A stretch of 64,000 nt of DNA from an uncultured Alistipes sp. (GCA_900550465.1 URSC01000013.1:28673-92672), one strand, 5' to 3'; counted from the first letter of the stretch, positions 1 through 8,567 are shown. Notes: generated by a model from the sequence alone, not told the origin. Made by a program: numbers and translations.

Positions 1-941
1 CAGTCCTCGGGAAGGGAGAACATCAGGTTCATATTCTGCACGGCCTGCCCGGCAGCCCCCTTCAGCAGATTGTCTATGACAGAGCTGATGTGGATGTATC
101 CGTCGTGCAGTTCTGCGTGCAGCAGGGCCTTGTTGGTGTTGACCACTTCTTTCAGGGATACCGGCTCTGCGGAGTGGAATACGGACGGGGAAGAGGAGTA
201 ATAGTCCTCGAAGAGTCTTACGTAAGCCTCTTCCGTCATTCCTCCGGCAGCGCGGGTGTAGACGCTGGCGAAGATGCCGCGGGTGAAGTCTCCCCGGAAT
301 GGTACGAAGTTGACGGTCGGGATGCTGCCTGAGATGCTTCCGATATTTTTCCGGATCTCGGCGAGATGCTGGTGGGAGAAGAGTTTGTAGATGGAGAGGT
401 TGTTGTCCCGGTAACTGAAATGGGTGGTCTCTCCGGGCTTTTTCCCTGCACCGGTGGAGCCGGTGACGGCGCTTGCGTGCACTTCGTCCCGGATCAGTCC
501 GTTTGTCGCTAAGGGAAGCAGTGCCAGTTGGATGGCAGTGGCGAAGCAGCCGGGATTGGCGATATTTCCCGCACTGCGGATTTCCCCACGGGCACTCTCC
601 GTGAGGCCGTAGACGAAGTGTCTGCCGGCATAGTCCGCATCGAGCCGGAAATCATTGCCAAGGTCGATGATCCTGCATCCGCTGCCTATGCTGTGGGTGT
701 CGATGAACTCCCGCGAGAGGCCGTGTCCTAAGCAGAGAAATAGTACGTCCGGATCATTGAGCTCCGTCCCGAAGCACAGGTCAGTATCTCCTATGAGATC
801 CCTGTGGACGGATGTCACGGGCTTTCCGTCGGCCGAGGTGGTGAGGACTGAGACGACATCCGCCTCGGGATGGTGGAGCAGTATCCTCAGCAGCTCTCCT
901 CCGGTGTAGCCGGTACCTCCTGCTATAGCTGCGCGTATCAT
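1..941 (-). CDS. argC: N-acetyl-gamma-glutamyl-phosphate reductase (3' end beyond window)
   Basis: ArgC reduces N-acyl-gamma-glutamyl phosphate to the semialdehyde with NADPH, the third step of arginine synthesis in the cytoplasm. The reading frame starts with ATG at 941 and stays open to base 1, so the C-terminus is missing. The N-terminus has the nucleotide-binding motif AGGTGYTGGE (residues 7-16). The catalytic cysteine lies in NPGCFAT (Cys132), and VPFRGDFTRGI matches the active-site loop of the family in a form without the usual PHL histidine. It begins two bases after the argG stop, so the two genes are almost certainly cotranscribed. The family is clear from the motifs. Confidence 0.93.
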   Translation of the reverse strand, partial: MIRAAIAGGTGYTGGELLRILLHHPEADVVSVLTTSADGKPVTSVHRDLIGDTDLCFGTELNDPDVLFLCLGHGLSREFIDTHSIGSGCRIIDLGNDFRLDADYAGRHFVYGLTESARGEIRSAGNIANPGCFATAIQLALLPLATNGLIRDEVHASAVTGSTGAGKKPGETTHFSYRDNNLSIYKLFSHQHLAEIRKNIGSISGSIPTVNFVPFRGDFTRGIFASVYTRAAGGMTEEAYVRLFEDYYSSSPSVFHSAEPVSLKEVVNTNKALLHAELHDGYIHISSVIDNLLKGAAGQAVQNMNLMFSLPED

Positions 942-943
942 GG

Positions 944-2152
944 TCAGTCTGCTGTTTTTATGATATCGGTTCCGTTGACGCTGTAGTAGATCTTCAGCGG
1001 GTTGGCGAGCACCTTAGTGAATCCGACCACGTCGGCGCCTGTGTAGGAGCGGTTGACCTCTCCGTAGGTGCCGAACTTAGAGTTCATAAGGTCGTGTGCG
1101 CTGCTGCATCCGAGTACGGAGAAGCTGTAGGGCCGCAGTCCGACTTCCACCTCTCCGCATACCTTCTGCTCCATGCTGTCCATCATGGCTTCCATGTCCC
1201 TCATGACAGGATCCAGGTACATGGCTTCATGCATCTGCTGTCCGTACCAGCCGGCTATCTGATCCTTCCAGTAGAGCTGTCCCTTTGTGAGCACGTGCTT
1301 CTCGAGCAGATGGTGTGCCTTGATCAGAATGAGAGGGGCTGCGGCCTCGAAAGCCACTCTTCCCTTTATGCCGATGATGGTGTCTCCGACATGGATGTCC
1401 CGTCCGATGCCGTAGGGGGCGGCTATAGCGTGCAGCTCCTTGATCAGCTCCACCGGGTCCATCTTCTTGCCGTTCAGGGATACCGGCTCGCCTTTTTCAA
1501 AACCGATGCGGACGTGTTCGCTGCCGTGCTTTGTCACCTGCACGGGATAGGCCTCCTCGGGAAGCCATCCGTCAGAGGTTAGGGTCTCCACGCCTCCTAC
1601 GCTGGTGCCCCACAGACCCTGGTTGATGGAGTATCTGGATTTCTCCCATGAGTAGTCGAAGCCATGTGCGGCAAGATAGTCTATCTCTTCCTGACGGGTG
1701 AGGGTGTTCTCGCGTATGGGGGCGATAATCCTGATATCGGGAGACAGGATTTCGAAGACGATGTCGAAGCGGACCTGGTCGTTCCCGGCTCCGGTGCTGC
1801 CGTGCGCTACGCTGCCTGCTCCTGTCCTGCGTACATGCCTGTACACCTCGAGGGCCTGGAATACTCTCTCGGAGCTGACGGAGAGGGGGTAGGTGGCGTT
1901 TTTGAGGATATTGCCGAAGATAAGATACTTAAGCCCTTTTTCGTAATAGGTGTGCGAGGCGTCTACAGTTACGTGGGATGCGGCTCCCAATGCTATGGCC
2001 CTGGCCTCGATGTCCTTGACCTCGCTGTTGGAAAATCCGCCCGTATTGACCGTGATGGTATGGACCTCGAGGCCCTTTTCGTTTTTGAGATACGGGACAC
2101 AGAAGGAAGTGTCCAGTCCGCCGCTGAATGCGAGTACTACTTTACTGTTCAT
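944..2152 (-). CDS. argG: Argininosuccinate synthase
   Basis: ArgG joins citrulline and aspartate using ATP to give argininosuccinate, the penultimate step of arginine synthesis. The 402-residue length is normal. The N-terminus carries the PP-loop SGGLDTS (residues 10-16) that binds ATP pyrophosphate, followed by the GSTGAGNDQVRF citrulline/aspartate segment. Its start lies inside the end of the upstream acetyltransferase gene (11-base overlap), and argC follows after two bases. The three genes therefore form one minus-strand arginine operon. Confidence 0.96.
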   Translation of the reverse strand: MNSKVVLAFSGGLDTSFCVPYLKNEKGLEVHTITVNTGGFSNSEVKDIEARAIALGAASHVTVDASHTYYEKGLKYLIFGNILKNATYPLSVSSERVFQALEVYRHVRRTGAGSVAHGSTGAGNDQVRFDIVFEILSPDIRIIAPIRENTLTRQEEIDYLAAHGFDYSWEKSRYSINQGLWGTSVGGVETLTSDGWLPEEAYPVQVTKHGSEHVRIGFEKGEPVSLNGKKMDPVELIKELHAIAAPYGIGRDIHVGDTIIGIKGRVAFEAAAPLILIKAHHLLEKHVLTKGQLYWKDQIAGWYGQQMHEAMYLDPVMRDMEAMMDSMEQKVCGEVEVGLRPYSFSVLGCSSAHDLMNSKFGTYGEVNRSYTGADVVGFTKVLANPLKIYYSVNGTDIIKTAD

Positions 2153-2738
2153 GATGTCTGGTATTTTTTGGTTTTTTAAATAGATTTATCGTCCTGATAC
2201 GGCTGTGTTCATCCGGATCGTAGAGCAGACCGGTGCACAGACACATCCTGAAACCGTTTTTCTCCAGTATCGGATAATTCCTGCATCCCATGCATCCCTT
2301 CCAGAATTCGGGGTCGGAGGTGAGTTCTGAAAAGGGAACGGGTCTGAATCCCAGTCCGTGATTCATTCTCATTACTGCTGCGCCTGTAGTGATGCTGAAG
2401 ATACTTGCGTATGGATAGAGCTCGCGCGAGAGCTGGAAGATTCTTTTCTTTATTCTTTTGGCAAGGCCCATCCCCCTGTACGGGTGTGCCACGATGAGGC
2501 CTGAGTTGGCTACATATCTTTTCCCTTCCCACGATTCTATGTAGGAGAAGCCGGCGAACTTACCGTCTTCCGTAACCGCGATTACGGCTTTCCCGGCCTT
2601 CATTTTCCCGATAATGTATTCGGGACTCCTCTTTGCGATGCCGGTCCCTCTTTCCTGTGCGGAAAGGTACATCTCATCGCATATTTCCTGTGAGAAACGG
2701 CAGTGACTGCTGTCAGCCACCATTACGTCAATTTTCAT
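2142..2738 (-). CDS. GNAT-family acetyltransferase of the arginine operon
   Basis: A single-domain GNAT acyltransferase of about 198 residues. The acetyl-CoA pyrophosphate loop is visible as HPYRGMGLAKRIKKR, which fits the Q/RxxGxG/A pattern. A cysteine pair in GCMGCRNYP near the C-terminus is unusual for simple GNATs. A longer frame reaches 2789, but the ATG at 2738 (MKIDVMVADS) is preferred because the extra residues look non-coding. It is the first gene of the argG-argC operon and overlaps argG. This placement suggests a role in acylating glutamate (the ArgA step), but that is inference. The 293 bases upstream to the marC stop hold no gene and no clear promoter. Confidence 0.85.
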   Translation of the reverse strand: MKIDVMVADSSHCRFSQEICDEMYLSAQERGTGIAKRSPEYIIGKMKAGKAVIAVTEDGKFAGFSYIESWEGKRYVANSGLIVAHPYRGMGLAKRIKKRIFQLSRELYPYASIFSITTGAAVMRMNHGLGFRPVPFSELTSDPEFWKGCMGCRNYPILEKNGFRMCLCTGLLYDPDEHSRIRTINLFKKPKNTRHHEQ

Positions 2739-3031
2739 TTTTGAAATTATGTCTTTTATGGTGAATGTATACGAAGTCCCTAATGGCAAGACAAACCGTG
2801 ATTGTCAATTGCAATCGGAATAGACCTCGCGATGTCTGAGGAAGTATGGAGGGGGTCCGTAAGCCGTTACCCTCCTAGATTCGGACGAGAGTACAGGTAG
2901 ACTCCGCATGGCGCAGAATACGTCGTGCAGAGAAGTTGAATACTGATATGTTACCTGTATGAAGCATCATAAATTCATTGCGAATTTACTGAATAATTTC
3001 AATAAAATGCAAGGAATTTATTGAAAAATTT

Positions 3032-3613
3032 TTAGAAGAGGGTCGCGATATTGGCCGTGAACAGTTTTACGGCGATGGCCAGAAGAATGATACCGAAGAA
3101 CTTACGGAGGATATACACGCCTCCTTTACCGAGGATTCGCTCGGCCAGATTCAGGTATCTGAGGACAAAATAGACAATCACCATATTGAGGATTATCGCC
3201 GTAATGATGTTCTCTACATGATACTCCGCTCTCAGGGAGAGCACAGTGGTGAGTGCTCCTGCTCCGGCAATGAGAGGGAAGATAATGGGAACAATGGTGG
3301 CGGAGCCTCCGGGACCGCTGTATTTGAAGATTTCGATATCCAGGATCATCTCGCATGCAAGGATCAGGATAATGATGGAGCCGGCCACGGCGAAGGACTG
3401 TATGTCCACGCCGAACAGGGACAGGACGGCATCTCCAAGGAAGAGGAAGAGCAGGAATATTATGGTCGAGAATATTGCGGCCTTGCCAGGTTCTACCTTG
3501 AGCCCTTTGTCCTTGAGTCCTATTATTACAGGAGTGGAGCCGGTGATGTCTATCACGGCGAAGAGTACCATGAAGGCACTCAGTATTTCCTTTATGCTGA
3601 AATGAAGTTCCAT
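3032..3613 (-). CDS. MarC-family integral membrane protein
   Basis: A 193-residue, very hydrophobic protein with about six predicted membrane spans. The conserved start of the family is visible (FAVIDITGSTPVIIGL), as is the GxGxLTTVLSL stretch in the middle. Members sit in the inner membrane; an old link to antibiotic resistance was not upheld and their function remains unknown. The gene stands alone, divergent from the histone-like gene. A TACTTTTG -7 box lies only five bases before the ATG, so its mRNA may be nearly leaderless. Confidence 0.9.
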   Translation of the reverse strand: MELHFSIKEILSAFMVLFAVIDITGSTPVIIGLKDKGLKVEPGKAAIFSTIIFLLFLFLGDAVLSLFGVDIQSFAVAGSIIILILACEMILDIEIFKYSGPGGSATIVPIIFPLIAGAGALTTVLSLRAEYHVENIITAIILNMVIVYFVLRYLNLAERILGKGGVYILRKFFGIILLAIAVKLFTANIATLF

Positions 3614-3617
3614 GCCG

Positions 3618-3625
3618 CAAAAGTA
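3618..3625 (-). promoter_or_regulatory. -7 promoter box of the MarC gene
   Basis: TACTTTTG on the minus strand matches the Bacteroidetes TAnnTTTG box. I see no TTG at the usual 19-21-base distance. The box ends five bases before the ATG at 3613, which would place the transcript start at or next to the start codon. Confidence 0.45.
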
Positions 3626-3656
3626 AGAAAAATGCCAGTGATTTGAAAATAATTGC

Positions 3657-3664
3657 TATATTTG
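3657..3664 (+). promoter_or_regulatory. -7 promoter box of the histone-like gene
   Basis: TATATTTG matches TAnnTTTG and lies 29 bases before the ATG at 3694. It falls inside the longer frame that begins at 3643, which argues against that upstream start. Confidence 0.55.
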
Positions 3665-3693
3665 ACCCCAAATCAATTTTACAAACAAAAAAT

Positions 3694-3867
3694 ATGAAAG
3701 AACTTATTGAAAAGATCAATGCGGAAATTGAGAATTTCCAGAAAGACGCAGCAGCACAACTTGAAAAGGGAAACAAGGCAGCCGGTACACGCGCCCGCAA
3801 GGCTTCCCTCGAACTGACCAAGCTGTTCAAGGATTTCAGAAAGGAGTCAATAGATTTCTCGAAATAA
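3694..3867 (+). CDS. Histone H1-like (Hc1-type) small basic protein
   Basis: A 57-residue lysine- and alanine-rich protein beginning MKELIEKINAEIENFQKDA. This is the pattern of the small Hc1-like histone family common in Bacteroidetes. It has no signal peptide or membrane span and is presumably a DNA-binding nucleoid protein, although the DNA role is known only by family. I chose the ATG at 3694 over 3643 because the promoter box at 3657-3664 lies between them. A compact terminator follows at 3911-3928, so the gene is probably a single-gene transcript. Confidence 0.85.
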   Translation: MKELIEKINAEIENFQKDAAAQLEKGNKAAGTRARKASLELTKLFKDFRKESIDFSK

Positions 3868-3910
3868 TCAATTTCAGTATTTTCCCCCAGAATGAAGGAG
3901 CGGTTCCGCA

Positions 3911-3928
3911 GAGCGGTCCCGCTCTTTT
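3911..3928 (+). terminator. Rho-independent terminator after the histone-like gene
   Basis: A GC hairpin (GAGCG, loop GTCC, CGCTC at 3911-3924) is followed by TTTT. It sits 44 bases after the histone-like stop codon and abuts the stop of the convergent lipoprotein gene. Confidence 0.65.
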
Positions 3929-4359
3929 CAGTTTTCTTCTCTGCTTATGATGATGCCGGTGAGTGTCTCAGGGCTCCACAGCCACAGCTTGTCCGTTTCA
4001 ATCCTGGAGCACTCGAGCCGGTTCATGGACGAGATGAGCTCTCCCGGACTGCGGTAGTCTATGGAGGTGGTGATGTGTACTCCGGCGCCCTGAGGTATGG
4101 CGTCCAGAGTGATGTTGAGGCATGTGTCCTGGATGTCTGTCTGGATACGGTACTGGATGCGGGAGGTGTTGACCGCTTTCTGGTGCCGCCTGCTGTCGAA
4201 TACAAAGAGGCTTTCACCCCTGCGGTATATGCCTTCCCTGGTCTCGAGCAGGAAACTCTCTTTTTCCGGGGAGTCAATCTCGATTACCAGGTCCCTGCAT
4301 GAGCAGATGCAGAGCAGGGATGCGGCCAGCATCAGTATGGCGGAAGTATTTCTACTCAT
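3928..4359 (-). CDS. Small lipoprotein coupled to an M6 protease, function unknown
   Basis: I do not recognise the family. The 143-residue protein starts MSRNTSAILMLAASLLCICSC and has a hydrophobic stretch ending in cysteines, which fits a lipoprotein signal. The mature part is soluble and mixed in composition, with no obvious motif. The start ATG at 4359 overlaps the stop of the M6 protease gene in the string ATGAGTAG, so its translation is probably coupled to the protease. A longer frame to 4386 lies inside the protease gene and is less likely. The pairing suggests an envelope partner or inhibitor of the protease, which is inference. Confidence 0.7.
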   Translation of the reverse strand: MSRNTSAILMLAASLLCICSCRDLVIEIDSPEKESFLLETREGIYRRGESLFVFDSRRHQKAVNTSRIQYRIQTDIQDTCLNITLDAIPQGAGVHITTSIDYRSPGELISSMNRLECSRIETDKLWLWSPETLTGIIISREEN

Positions 4360-6397
4360 ATTCCTCATCTTCTCTAAGTGCGTCATTGACAGTTATCGTG
4401 CGGGTAATCTTCTCGCTGCTTCCATCGGAGGAGTAGCTCAGGACGGCCTCTATCTTATATGTGCCGACCTGTCTCAGGACGTAGGTGTCGGAGTTGATGC
4501 GGTCTCCGTTCACGAACCATTCGGTCGATGCGAGAGTCTCGGTGATGTTGTTGATTACCAGTCTGAGGGTGTCTCCGGTGGTGTACCTTCTCTTAAGTGA
4601 GAGGTAGGGATATGGAGATGACAGCGCTTCGGTGGAGAACCGGACCCTTACGGTGTCTCCGTTGCCGTGCAGGCCTATGTGCCACAGCCTGCAGATGTAT
4701 TCGGTATTGGGTACCAGCCCCTCGAACGTGTAGCTTCTCGTGTCAGAAGTAGCGGATGCAGAGGGCTGTCCGCTTCCGGCGACTTTCCATTCCAGTCCCC
4801 AGGTGTAGCTGCCCGGCCTGCCGCAGCTCCATTGCAGCAGGGCCTTGTTCTGCCAGGCTTCTATGCGGCAGTTTACAGGAGTCAGCAACACTTCGGAACT
4901 GTCCTCCTCCACCTGAAATGTGATAGCGTTTCCCGAGACTGTTATATCCGTGATCTTCAATCCTGCGGGAGTTCCGTCCCATGCAATCAGAGCCGGGTCG
5001 CCGGCCGCGGAAAATTCGGTGATCCCGGCCTGTCCCGGGAAGAACACCTGGCTGATGTGCATCGCCTGGGGATAGGCCTCCACCAGATCCGCGCACTGGT
5101 GCATGGCGTATGCGTTGACAAGATTGGTGCTCCATCGTACCGATGCCGTGATGTCTCCTGCTATATTGTCCGAACGGTCAATATGATAGACAGCCATGCC
5201 CGAGCCTTCTATGTAGGCGTCCCATCCGCTTTCGGTGCGGTGCTCCAGAAGGTAGTATTCCCCTGGTGTGGACGTGTTTATACGGACAGCCCAGCCGCAT
5301 TCATGGATGGGAGGGAGGCTTACGGAAGTACCGGCTGCCGCATCTTTGTACGTCAGGATTCCGGCCTGCTCGCGGTCGATGGCGCAGAAGTACGGCGGGG
5401 TGCGTCCGGAGTTATTGTAGTTTCCCTCGTCCATCAGAGAGAGCCTGCCCCACAGGCAGCTGCTCATCCCTCCACTGCCGTAGTCCGTGTCGTAGAGGTC
5501 CGTAAGGCCCAGAAAATGGCCGAACTCATGGCAGAATGTGCCTATTCCGGCCGGGATGGCGCTTCCTTCCATTCCCAGGTCGCTGCCGCTCAGTTCAGAT
5601 GCGCAGCTGACGAGGCCTATTCTCACCCCTTTGATACGGATGCCTTCCGAGGACATGCTGCAGGTCTGCGGCCAGATGGTGTTGTCGTCTCCGCTTTCTG
5701 CCTCATTGTATCCTGCCAGATAGAAGAATATGTAGTCTACCGTTCCGTCACCGTCCATGTCGTAGGAAGGGAAGTCTACGGATGCCGCTGCCAGGGAGCA
5801 TGCTTCCTGAACAAGTTCTGTAAGACGGACATCGTATGTGATTACCGGCGGGGTGGAGACGTCATTCTCTCCGTAGTGGATGTAGGACTTGCCCAGACGT
5901 ACCGGTGACGCTACGTCGAAAGTGAAGGTATAGCCGGGCATGTTGGCCTCGAAATAGTCCTTTGCCGATCCTGTGCCTCCGTTCGCGGAGTAACCGGGAG
6001 CGTTCAGCATGTCGTGAAAATGCGTGGCGGGATCTGTCACTGAGAAACTTCTGTCTGCGAATTCCACAGGTATGACGAGGGCTCTTATGTCCTTTCCGCC
6101 CGTGACGGCCGCAGCCCGTGCCCTTATGGCACCGGATGCTCTCATGCTGTTCTGTCTCTGTATCACGGCCGGACCGGGCGTCATGATCTCTGCCTGCCTG
6201 AAGTATCCGTCACTGCTGCGGGCGACAGTCCTGCCGTCGGCCGTGACGGTGTAGCGGTGGAACTCATCCCCTTTGATAAAGACGGTTATGAGGCTGCCGT
6301 CAGGTTGTCTTAACGTGACGGGCCATGGGGGTGCTTTCACGGCTGTGGCCGTGCCGATGGCTGCAAGGAGGAAAAATATGAGGCAGATTGGACGCAT
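4352..6397 (-). CDS. Secreted M6-family metalloprotease with fibronectin-like C-terminus
   Basis: A 681-residue zinc endopeptidase of the immune-inhibitor-A (M6) family. Residues 1-19 form a signal peptide. An N-terminal segment around 28-75 (TLRQPDGSLITVFIKGDE) is typical of M6 proteins. The catalytic motif HEFGHFLGLTD (His290, Glu291, His294, Asp300) supplies the zinc ligands. The region after about 505 looks like one or two fibronectin/Ig-like domains (WSCGRPGSYTWGLEWK). It is exported and probably cleaves host or dietary protein. It starts next to a divergent promoter region shared with the PCMD gene, and a lipoprotein gene overlaps its 3' end. Confidence 0.92.
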   Translation of the reverse strand: MRPICLIFFLLAAIGTATAVKAPPWPVTLRQPDGSLITVFIKGDEFHRYTVTADGRTVARSSDGYFRQAEIMTPGPAVIQRQNSMRASGAIRARAAAVTGGKDIRALVIPVEFADRSFSVTDPATHFHDMLNAPGYSANGGTGSAKDYFEANMPGYTFTFDVASPVRLGKSYIHYGENDVSTPPVITYDVRLTELVQEACSLAAASVDFPSYDMDGDGTVDYIFFYLAGYNEAESGDDNTIWPQTCSMSSEGIRIKGVRIGLVSCASELSGSDLGMEGSAIPAGIGTFCHEFGHFLGLTDLYDTDYGSGGMSSCLWGRLSLMDEGNYNNSGRTPPYFCAIDREQAGILTYKDAAAGTSVSLPPIHECGWAVRINTSTPGEYYLLEHRTESGWDAYIEGSGMAVYHIDRSDNIAGDITASVRWSTNLVNAYAMHQCADLVEAYPQAMHISQVFFPGQAGITEFSAAGDPALIAWDGTPAGLKITDITVSGNAITFQVEEDSSEVLLTPVNCRIEAWQNKALLQWSCGRPGSYTWGLEWKVAGSGQPSASATSDTRSYTFEGLVPNTEYICRLWHIGLHGNGDTVRVRFSTEALSSPYPYLSLKRRYTTGDTLRLVINNITETLASTEWFVNGDRINSDTYVLRQVGTYKIEAVLSYSSDGSSEKITRTITVNDALREDEEYE

Positions 6398-6402
6398 TTT
6401 TC

Positions 6403-6434
6403 TAAATTTGCCGTTTGATTCCGATGCAAAAATA
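6403..6434. promoter_or_regulatory. Divergent -7 boxes between the M6 protease and PCMD genes
   Basis: TAAATTTG at 6403-6410 on the plus strand and TATTTTTG at 6427-6434 on the minus strand both match TAnnTTTG. They occupy the 36-base gap, so the two transcripts start back to back with partly overlapping promoters. Upstream -33 elements are not obvious. Confidence 0.45.
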
Positions 6435-7408
6435 TGAAAAGATTTAGAATAATAAGTATAATAGGTGCGGCTGTCGTATTTCTTTCCGCAGTATCTGTCT
6501 CCGCACAGACTCCGGATATGGATTCTCTCATCAACGCAAAGGGCCGCTTCGACCGGTGGAGGGTGTATCAGCTGAAGGAGTCCGGTATCATAGGCGGCAA
6601 TATCAAGACGATATACAAGCTCTCGGAGGGCGACACGCTGTCAGGGCAGGAGCCTTGCCCCCTGAATCCGGAGGATATCTTCTCGCCCTGCAACATAATG
6701 GCTGATGTCATGGGGGTGATCAAGGGCAGCAACTCGGTGTATCCCGAGTCCCGGGGGGACGGATATTGTGCGAAACTCCAGGTGGTAATGGAAAAGGTCA
6801 GGGTATTCGGCATCATCGACATGGAGGTGCTGGTGCAGGGGACGCTGCTTACTGGATATTTCCAGGAACCGATCAGGGACACCAAGGGAGCGTATTCCAA
6901 ACTGGACTGCGGAATCCCTTTTACAGGCCGTCCGGCCGCAGTCCGTTATGACTATAAGGCCGATGTCGGACGCACGGTGGTCCGCTCTACGGGCTTTTCC
7001 CCGTTCAAGGTCATAGGCGGGAAGGATTATCCTTTCATAGCGGTGTACCTTCAGTACAGGGAGGAGGATGAGAATGGAAATGTCACGGCGAAGCGTGTCG
7101 GCACTGCCTATAAAAAATTCTACGAAAACCAGGAAGAGTGGAAGAACGGAGAAATGCTGGAGATACGGTACGGTGACATTTCTGGGGAGGAGGACTATAC
7201 TCCCGACATGGGGCTCAAGAACGGAGACATAGTCTACTATTGCCGGAACAGCCGTGGAAAAATAGTGCCGGTCGAAGAGAACGGCTGGGCAGCCCCGGAC
7301 CAGACGCCCACCCACATCATCGTCTGGATATCCTCATCCAGCGGAGAGGCTTTCTATGGCGGGCTGGGCAATACGTTCTGGGTTGACAATTTCCAGCTTG
7401 TATATTGA
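6434..7408 (+). CDS. PCMD-domain secreted protein
   Basis: A 324-residue exported protein with a signal peptide at residues 1-24 (ending SVSAQ). The rest resembles the Bacteroidetes PCMD family, a lectin-like beta-sandwich domain named for putative carbohydrate metabolism. Supporting segments are GYFQEPIRDTKGAYSKLDCG, GIPFTGRPAAVRYDY and the C-terminal GNTFWVDNFQLVY, which ends like a carbohydrate-binding jelly roll. It is probably periplasmic or surface exposed. The Omp85-like gene follows after 10 bases, suggesting cotranscription. The exact ligand cannot be told from the sequence. Confidence 0.8.
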   Translation: MKRFRIISIIGAAVVFLSAVSVSAQTPDMDSLINAKGRFDRWRVYQLKESGIIGGNIKTIYKLSEGDTLSGQEPCPLNPEDIFSPCNIMADVMGVIKGSNSVYPESRGDGYCAKLQVVMEKVRVFGIIDMEVLVQGTLLTGYFQEPIRDTKGAYSKLDCGIPFTGRPAAVRYDYKADVGRTVVRSTGFSPFKVIGGKDYPFIAVYLQYREEDENGNVTAKRVGTAYKKFYENQEEWKNGEMLEIRYGDISGEEDYTPDMGLKNGDIVYYCRNSRGKIVPVEENGWAAPDQTPTHIIVWISSSSGEAFYGGLGNTFWVDNFQLVY

Positions 7409-7418
7409 CGGTGGACTT

Positions 7419-8567
7419 ATGATCCGTCTTACGCTAAGGCATATAGTCCTGACTCTGGCTCTGTCAGCATGTACCCTTTCTGCTGCAGGACAGATAGTAG
7501 ATTCTGTATATCTTGCCAGGGTACAGGACTCTGTCGACCGCTATTACCGTCTTCATCCCCGCAGACATCCCTCGCGTCCCGACCCGTCCTTCAGAACGGT
7601 TCCTGTTTTCGGTCTGATGTATGCGCAGGAAACCGGCCTGGTGGCCGTGGGCGGTTTTTCAGCTACTTACAGGACGGCAGCCGATACCCTGGCGCCGCTC
7701 TCTGCGATAGGTGCGGCGGCGATGCTGTCCACCAATCTCTCTGCGGCGGGAGCAGTTACGGGAAAATGGGTGCTCCCTTCCGGAAGGATGGTCCTCGAGT
7801 ATTCGGCGGCTTACATATACGGCCCGAGGTATTTCTGGGGACTGGGGTACGGGATGGGCTCGGATGACGGCAACAGGGTGAGCATGGTGAGCAGCCGGGT
7901 AAAGGCCAGGGCTGATCTGATCTATCTGGTAAACAGCCGTATACAGGCAGGGCTGTTCGCGACCTATACCTATTATAAAGTCTCTGAACTCGAGGACCGT
8001 ACTCTGATTGAGGGAGGCCCTGGGATGACGCAGTATGCGGGTGCCGGAGCCAGGTTCGACCTGGATACGAGAGACAGCCGCAGTGAACCTTCGCGCGGCG
8101 TCTTCCTGTCCGTTCAGCAGAGTGTCCATTTTTCCCTGACCGGACTCAGGCCATTCTCGCGCAGTGAGATGACTGCGGATTTTTATTGTCCCCTGTGGAG
8201 CGGAGGAGTGCTTGCCTCTGATGTATATGCGGTGATCCATTCTGATGCGGCACCCTGGACCGTCTGGCCTGAGGCCGGGGGGGATGTGCGTCTCAGAGGA
8301 TATTACAGAGGACGTTACAGAGACCGCAATCTGTTGTCTGTGCAGGTGGAACTGCGCCAGAAAGTGTACGGGCCTCATGGACTGGCAGTGTGGGGAGGGG
8401 CGGGAAATGTATTTCCCTCATTCAAGGGATTTGAAATAAAAAATACCCTGCCCACGTACGGGGCAGGGTACCGTTGTTCCTTCCTGGGACTGGTGCTGCG
8501 CCTGGATGCCGGGTTCGGTCTCCGGGGGCAGTGGGCAGTCACTGCAGGTGTCAGTCATTCTTTTTGA
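7419..8567 (+). CDS. Omp85/BamA-type outer-membrane beta-barrel protein (POTRA-less)
   Basis: A 382-residue outer-membrane protein with a signal peptide at residues 1-25 and alternating amphipathic strands. GARFDLDTRDSRSEPSRGVFLSV and GDVRLRGYYRGRYRDRN match the C-terminal surface-antigen barrel of the BamA/TamA family, including the RGY-type lid loop motif. It ends with a terminal aromatic residue (HSF). There is no room for POTRA domains, so it resembles the short barrel-only members. The start at 7419 is preferred over an in-frame GTG-type start at 7356, which lies inside the PCMD gene. The 3' end carries an antisense terminator for aspA. Confidence 0.85.
   Translation: MIRLTLRHIVLTLALSACTLSAAGQIVDSVYLARVQDSVDRYYRLHPRRHPSRPDPSFRTVPVFGLMYAQETGLVAVGGFSATYRTAADTLAPLSAIGAAAMLSTNLSAAGAVTGKWVLPSGRMVLEYSAAYIYGPRYFWGLGYGMGSDDGNRVSMVSSRVKARADLIYLVNSRIQAGLFATYTYYKVSELEDRTLIEGGPGMTQYAGAGARFDLDTRDSRSEPSRGVFLSVQQSVHFSLTGLRPFSRSEMTADFYCPLWSGGVLASDVYAVIHSDAAPWTVWPEAGGDVRLRGYYRGRYRDRNLLSVQVELRQKVYGPHGLAVWGGAGNVFPSFKGFEIKNTLPTYGAGYRCSFLGLVLRLDAGFGLRGQWAVTAGVSHSF
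8434..8470 (-). terminator. aspA terminator embedded in the opposite-strand barrel gene
   Basis: A 10-base perfect stem (TACCCTGCCC at 8444-8453 and GGGCAGGGTA at 8461-8470, seven-base loop) is followed on the minus strand by TTTTTTATTT (8443 downward). The hairpin lies 80 bases after the aspA stop and is inside the coding sequence of the convergent barrel gene. Confidence 0.85.

Noticed and set aside
2990..3001. TGAATAATTTCA palindrome resembling an ArgR half-box pair
   Set aside because: It lies about 250 bases upstream of the arginine operon, next to the marC stop, with no second box and no promoter nearby.
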